Of a stretch of 64,000 bases of DNA, positions 62,943 to 64,000 are shown in pieces (the stretch's first letter is position 1; every line of letters starts with the position of its first letter). The notes under the pieces are model-generated. The model saw only the letters and a list, made by a program, of their open reading frames with translations, had not been told where the DNA came from and ran no database searches. The translations under genes were made by a program, and so were the position numbers. Source of the DNA: Clostridiales bacterium UBA2432 (lineage in GTDB: Bacteria > Bacillota > Clostridia > Lachnospirales > Vallitaleaceae); the NCBI GenBank assembly GCA_002342805.1, contig DDQW01000021.1:5385-69384 (forward strand), given 5' to 3'.

Positions 62943-62970
62943 CAAGGCTCTTTGATTTTAAAGAGCCTTG
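62943..62970 (+). terminator. Stem-loop between binding-protein and permease genes
   Basis: CAAGGCTCTTT pairs perfectly with AAAGAGCCTTG around GATTTT; the following bases are A-rich, not T-rich. Confidence 0.65.
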
Positions 62971-63000
62971 AAAACACTTTCTTCATAACAGGAGGTAAAA

Positions 63001-63882
63001 ATGAAGTTACTATTAATAAGAAATAAAAAGTGGATTGTACTATTCTTAATACCGAGTGTTATAGGATATGTTGTATTTTCGCTGATACCTATGATATCTA
63101 CTGTTTATTTAGGATTTAGTTCATGGGATGTGATTAGTGGTAAACCTGAAATCGTCGGAATGAGTAATTACCTAAAAATATTTTCGACAAAGGAATTTTA
63201 TCAAGTTCTTGGGAATACATTAAAATACATTATTATTTATATTCCGCTCATGCTACTTACCTCAATGCTCATTGCCAGCTTATTTAATACAGATGTTAAA
63301 GCAGTTAGTTTTTTTAGGGTTCTGCTATTCATACCTGTATTAACCTCTTGGGTTGCAGGTGCGATGATTTGGAGAACGGTATTAAGTTCACAATATGGTT
63401 TGGTCAATAACTTCTTGAAACTATTAGGAATAACCGGTCCAGGGTGGCTAACCGATCCAAAGTGGGCCATTGTATCTATTGCATTAGTGAGTGTTTGGAA
63501 AGATATAGGCTTTTTTTCACTCATTATTTTCGGAGGATTAAGAAATATAAACCATTCAATTATTGAAGCTTCAAAAGTTGATGGAGCAAATCGACTAAAC
63601 GTTTTTAGATATATTACATTTCCCATGGTTACCCCAACTTTGTTTTTTGTGTTGGTTACAGCCATTATTAATTCTTTCCAATTGTTCCCACAAGTTATGG
63701 TCATGACTCAGGGAGGACCCTTAGGGTCAACGCAAGTTATGGTAGAGCGAATCTACACCTATGGATTCAAATATTATCAAATGGGGTATGCAGCGGCACT
63801 AGCGCTATTATTATTTATAATTATTATGGTGATTACATTGATTCAAATGAAGCTACAGAAAAAGTGGGTGTATTATGAATAG
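63001..63882 (+). CDS. ABC sugar transporter permease, MalF/UgpA type
   Basis: The 293-residue protein has about six membrane helices starting at WIVLFLIPSVIGYVVFSLIP. The coupling loop is EASKVDGANRLNVFRYITFPMVTP, with the first residues less typical (EAS for EAA). VMTQGGPLGSTQVMVERIYTYGF is the late signature. AGGAGG precedes the ATG. Its last 8 bases overlap the next gene. Confidence 0.92.
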   Translation: MKLLLIRNKKWIVLFLIPSVIGYVVFSLIPMISTVYLGFSSWDVISGKPEIVGMSNYLKIFSTKEFYQVLGNTLKYIIIYIPLMLLTSMLIASLFNTDVKAVSFFRVLLFIPVLTSWVAGAMIWRTVLSSQYGLVNNFLKLLGITGPGWLTDPKWAIVSIALVSVWKDIGFFSLIIFGGLRNINHSIIEASKVDGANRLNVFRYITFPMVTPTLFFVLVTAIINSFQLFPQVMVMTQGGPLGSTQVMVERIYTYGFKYYQMGYAAALALLLFIIIMVITLIQMKLQKKWVYYE

Positions 63883-64000
63883 AAAATTAAAATTGAGAAG
63901 CTTTTCCATTATTTTGTTTTTGCTTTTATTTACGACGATAAGTTTAATACCGTTTTTTTGGATGATATCTACTTCGCTAAAAAACAGCGGAGCCTTAATG
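63875..64000 (+). CDS. ABC sugar transporter permease, MalG/UgpE type (cut by window end)
   Basis: Only the first 42 codons are in the window. They read a basic start, one membrane helix (SIILFLLLFTTISLIPFFW) and the MalG-type signature FFWMISTSLKNSGAL. The start overlaps the preceding permease by 8 bases. It is the expected partner subunit; the remainder lies beyond 64000. Confidence 0.85.
   Translation, partial: MNRKLKLRSFSIILFLLLFTTISLIPFFWMISTSLKNSGALM

Noticed and set aside
63237..63704. 155-codon minus-strand frame inside the last complete permease
   Set aside because: It is antisense to a permease with all family signatures; no start signal is present.

Overview
The window looks like part of the chromosome of a low-GC, Gram-positive anaerobe of the Clostridia (Lachnospirales-like). 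This is inferred from AT-rich codon use, strong AGGAGG-type ribosome binding sites, lipoprotein sugar-binding proteins, YesM/YesN two-component systems, and close recall of XylC, Rex, LplD and PdaA relatives from Firmicutes. The species cannot be named from the sequence alone. There is no phage, insertion sequence, CRISPR array or rRNA, and no gap between genes exceeds about 300 bases.

Layout. 1-3.5 kb: tRNA-Arg(CCT), a GH43 gene collapsed by internal deletions, two AraC regulators and a GH8 reducing-end xylosidase. 3.6-12.1 kb: a response regulator / sensor kinase / response regulator set, then a Lpl-type ABC oligosaccharide importer. 12.2-13.6 kb: an SDR dehydrogenase and a small membrane protein. 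13.8-22.4 kb: a second ABC importer, an AraC regulator and three enzymes (an unassigned six-hairpin glycosidase, a GH43 and a GH4 alpha-galacturonidase of the LplD type), suggesting uronic-acid-containing plant oligosaccharides. 22.4-36.6 kb: alpha-glucan and sucrose-type metabolism, with a LacI regulator, importer, GH13_18 phosphorylase, glycogen phosphorylase, a second importer, MalQ and a second LacI regulator. 36.6-43.7 kb: more general functions (ErcA-like ADH with a GGDEF/HD-GYP protein, membrane J-protein, EamA transporter, PdaA-like deacetylase, glucose-6-phosphate isomerase). 43.8-54.4 kb: an intracellular xylan-oligosaccharide set (GntR/LacI-type regulator, GH67, GH3, acetylesterase, GH120, AraC). 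54.5-58.8 kb: a non-sugar islet with a membrane protein, a HigBA remnant, a MazG-type pyrophosphohydrolase and a nuclease-helicase. 58.9-64 kb: a third LacI regulon with an oligo-1,6-glucosidase and a fifth importer, cut by the window end.

How it works together. Five binding-protein/permease sets import oligosaccharides, but no ATPase gene is present, so they probably share an MsmK/UgpC-type ATPase encoded elsewhere. None of the glycosidases has a visible signal peptide, so breakdown is expected to be cytoplasmic, with phosphorolysis (sucrose-type and glycogen phosphorylases) feeding sugar phosphates to glycolysis. Each module carries its own regulator.

Most notable signals: (i) four tandem 12-bp operator-like repeats at the start site of the 30.8-kb importer; (ii) a toxin-antitoxin locus reduced to promoter/operator, 21 toxin codons and an intact antitoxin, next to a MazG plus nuclease-helicase pair that could be a defence system; (iii) a GH43 gene reduced in frame to 128 codons with promoter and RBS intact; (iv) a stem-loop after every binding-protein gene; (v) a hairpin that brings a distant Shine-Dalgarno close to a permease start; (vi) one LacI operator sequence used twice, before the regulator and before its target enzyme.
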